A stretch of DNA of 64,000 nt, from the NCBI RefSeq assembly GCF_900093605.1, contig NZ_FLYE01000023.1, forward strand, positions 263,830-327,829, given 5' to 3'. The first letter of the stretch is position 1. Each line of letters begins with the position of its first letter. The stretch comes from Candidatus Terasakiella magnetica (lineage in GTDB: Bacteria > Pseudomonadota > Alphaproteobacteria > Rhodospirillales > Terasakiellaceae). A model generated the notes under the pieces. It searched no databases. It was not told the origin of the DNA and saw only the letters and a list, made by a program, of their open reading frames with translations. Below are positions 63,379-64,000 of this stretch, piece by piece. Both the position numbers and the translations under genes were made by a program.

Positions 63379-63626
63379 CCAGAGCCTCGCGGTACGCCCC
63401 CGCGAAGGGTTGCTCAATTGATCTCTGGTGATCGGGGAGTTAGTAAACCGGTATTAGACGGTCCCCATGGCCTTTAGTTCGGAGAACCTGGACATACGCC
63501 ACAGGCTCCCCGACCATAGAGGTCAGGAAGATATCATTACGGTCGATATTGACCGCTAATACAGAGGTTACTAAGCCCCAGAGCTGTGCGTTCCAGCTCC
63601 AAAAACACCTTAGATCAGGTGCTTAG
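63379..63626. ncRNA. Array of hairpins upstream of the recombinase operon, possible structured RNA or leader
   Basis: Consecutive inverted repeats fill this stretch. They are CCAGAG/CTCTGG (63379-63384 with 63423-63428) enclosing CGCGG/CCGCG (63388-63392 with 63400-63404), and TCGGGGAG/CTCCCCGA (63432-63439 with 63506-63513) with the alternative GAACCTG/CAGGCTC (63484-63490 with 63502-63508). CGGTC/GACCG (63540-63544 with 63551-63555) follows. Last is a three-way junction closed by CTAAG/CTTAG (63571-63575 with 63622-63626) around GAGCTG/CAGCTC and CACCT/AGGTG. The region is visibly more GC-rich than its flanks. The transcribed strand is not known. Confidence 0.45.
63440..63517 (-). CDS. Possible 25-codon small ORF inside the hairpin region
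   Basis: From an ATG at 63517 the minus strand reads MVGEPVAYVQVLRTKGHG, then DRLIPVY and a TAA. The composition looks protein-like, but there is no ribosome-binding site and it lies within the TCGGGGAG/CTCCCCGA hairpin, so it may be a leader peptide, a remnant of a longer gene or chance. Confidence 0.25.
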   Translation of the reverse strand: MVGEPVAYVQVLRTKGHGDRLIPVY

Positions 63627-64000
63627 GGGAGTGAAGTGTTTTTTGTATATGAATGACTATATTTAATTTATGTGTTCTCTATACAGAGGTGAAAATAGTC
63701 TTTCACAATTCAAATGTCCCTATTCCTGCTTTTCCCAAAAGCAAGAGTAAATTGAATATACTCATACGAGAGATTAAGCAGTTTTAAAACTAAGCCAGTT
63801 AATAACTGAGCTTTCTTTTTAGGAAGCTCGGTTATTGTGTTGCATCTATTGGGTATGTGATTTAATTTAGTACACCTTTAAGGTGATAAATTTAAAGATA
63901 ATTAGGAATTATTAACAAAACAGTTTTCAGTTTTTACTTCTGCCTTCATGTAGAAAACAGACCAATAATCATGCGCATCTGAATGACTGTTCTTAGCCGA
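63627..64000. other. AT-rich non-coding end of the window
   Basis: No gene is supported here. The stretch is AT-rich. It contains one strong hairpin, AATAACTGAGCTT region with AGCTCGGTTATT (63801-63836, one G-T pair and a bulge), without a T run on either side that would make it a clear terminator, and a T6 run at 63638-63644 next to the hairpin array. Confidence 0.5.

Larger units (their letters stand above)
60141..64000. mobile_element. Putative integrated island next to tRNA-Ser (left end; right end outside window)
   Basis: After the tRNA-Ser terminator the content changes. It holds a large serine recombinase, two genes without recognised homologues reading in the same direction, a GC-rich hairpin region and then AT-rich non-coding DNA. 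No housekeeping gene is present up to the window end. No copy of the tRNA 3' end is visible downstream, so the attachment sites are not defined. The left boundary is approximate. Confidence 0.55.

Noticed and set aside
63379..63626. Group II intron or tRNA-like element in the hairpin array
   Set aside because: No intron domain V consensus and no cloverleaf with a proper T-loop could be drawn; no reverse transcriptase is nearby.
63801..63836. Rho-independent terminator near the window end
   Set aside because: The stem is good, but there is no T run directly after it on either strand.

Overview
The window looks like chromosomal DNA of an alphaproteobacterium, most likely a marine member of the Rhodospirillales (Terasakiella/Magnetospirillum relatives). 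The signs are a C4-pathway 5-aminolevulinate synthase, DctPQM with DctB/DctD, a GatCAB operon, a ppx-rlmE-guaB-rsmB gene order, moderate GC content and very many two-component genes. The genus is an inference. No rRNA genes and no CRISPR array were seen.

Layout. 1-3.7 kb: minus-strand housekeeping block (ppx/gppA, rlmE, guaB, start of rsmB). 4.3-9.8 kb: small and large subunits of a sodium/solute symporter, a cNMP-CBS-DUF294 regulator and a DEDDh exonuclease, probably one carboxylate-uptake locus, then a small membrane protein. 9.8-11.3 kb: bacteriohemerythrin and dusA. 11.5-21.1 kb: a dense signalling region. Its first part is a CheA-like Hpt kinase, a CheX-type phosphatase and a CheY-like regulator. 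Its second part, after a dodecin and a CHASE/PAS kinase, is chemoreceptor, STAS, receiver-like/HATPase and receiver plus PP2C, which reads as a chemoreceptor-linked partner-switching module. The receiver and the phosphatase are separated by a -1 frame change at an A5 run. 21.2-33.8 kb: a decayed universal-stress gene, hemA, a PadR-like regulator, twin response regulators, an SDR, a kinase fusion, UspA, SRAP protein, an orphan Tat-exported binding protein, a GmhB-like phosphatase, a MarR regulator, a LOG protein and envelope proteins. 34.0-38.5 kb: pssA; an acidic, Met/His-rich periplasmic protein divergent from an OmpR/EnvZ-type pair; pyrE with an overlapping 30-codon membrane peptide.

38.6-51 kb is organised around C4-dicarboxylate-type uptake and sensing: dctPQM (minus strand), twin TGGCGG palindromes upstream, a cache-type kinase with an OmpR-like regulator, two outer-membrane barrel proteins, an orphan receiver, and dctB-dctD. 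The DctD has a degenerate GAFTGA loop. 51-60 kb: ELM1-like protein, an M48 peptidase with degenerate zinc ribbons, a GlcD-type FAD oxidoreductase, gatCAB, a small hypothetical protein, a glutathione S-transferase and tRNA-Ser(GCU).

From just after the tRNA to the end of the window lies what appears to be a mobile island. It holds a large serine recombinase translationally coupled to a secreted coiled-coil protein and preceded by a small membrane protein, all downstream of a roughly 250-base region of successive hairpins. The far end of the island lies outside the window. Function assignments rest on motifs read by eye; no database search was run.
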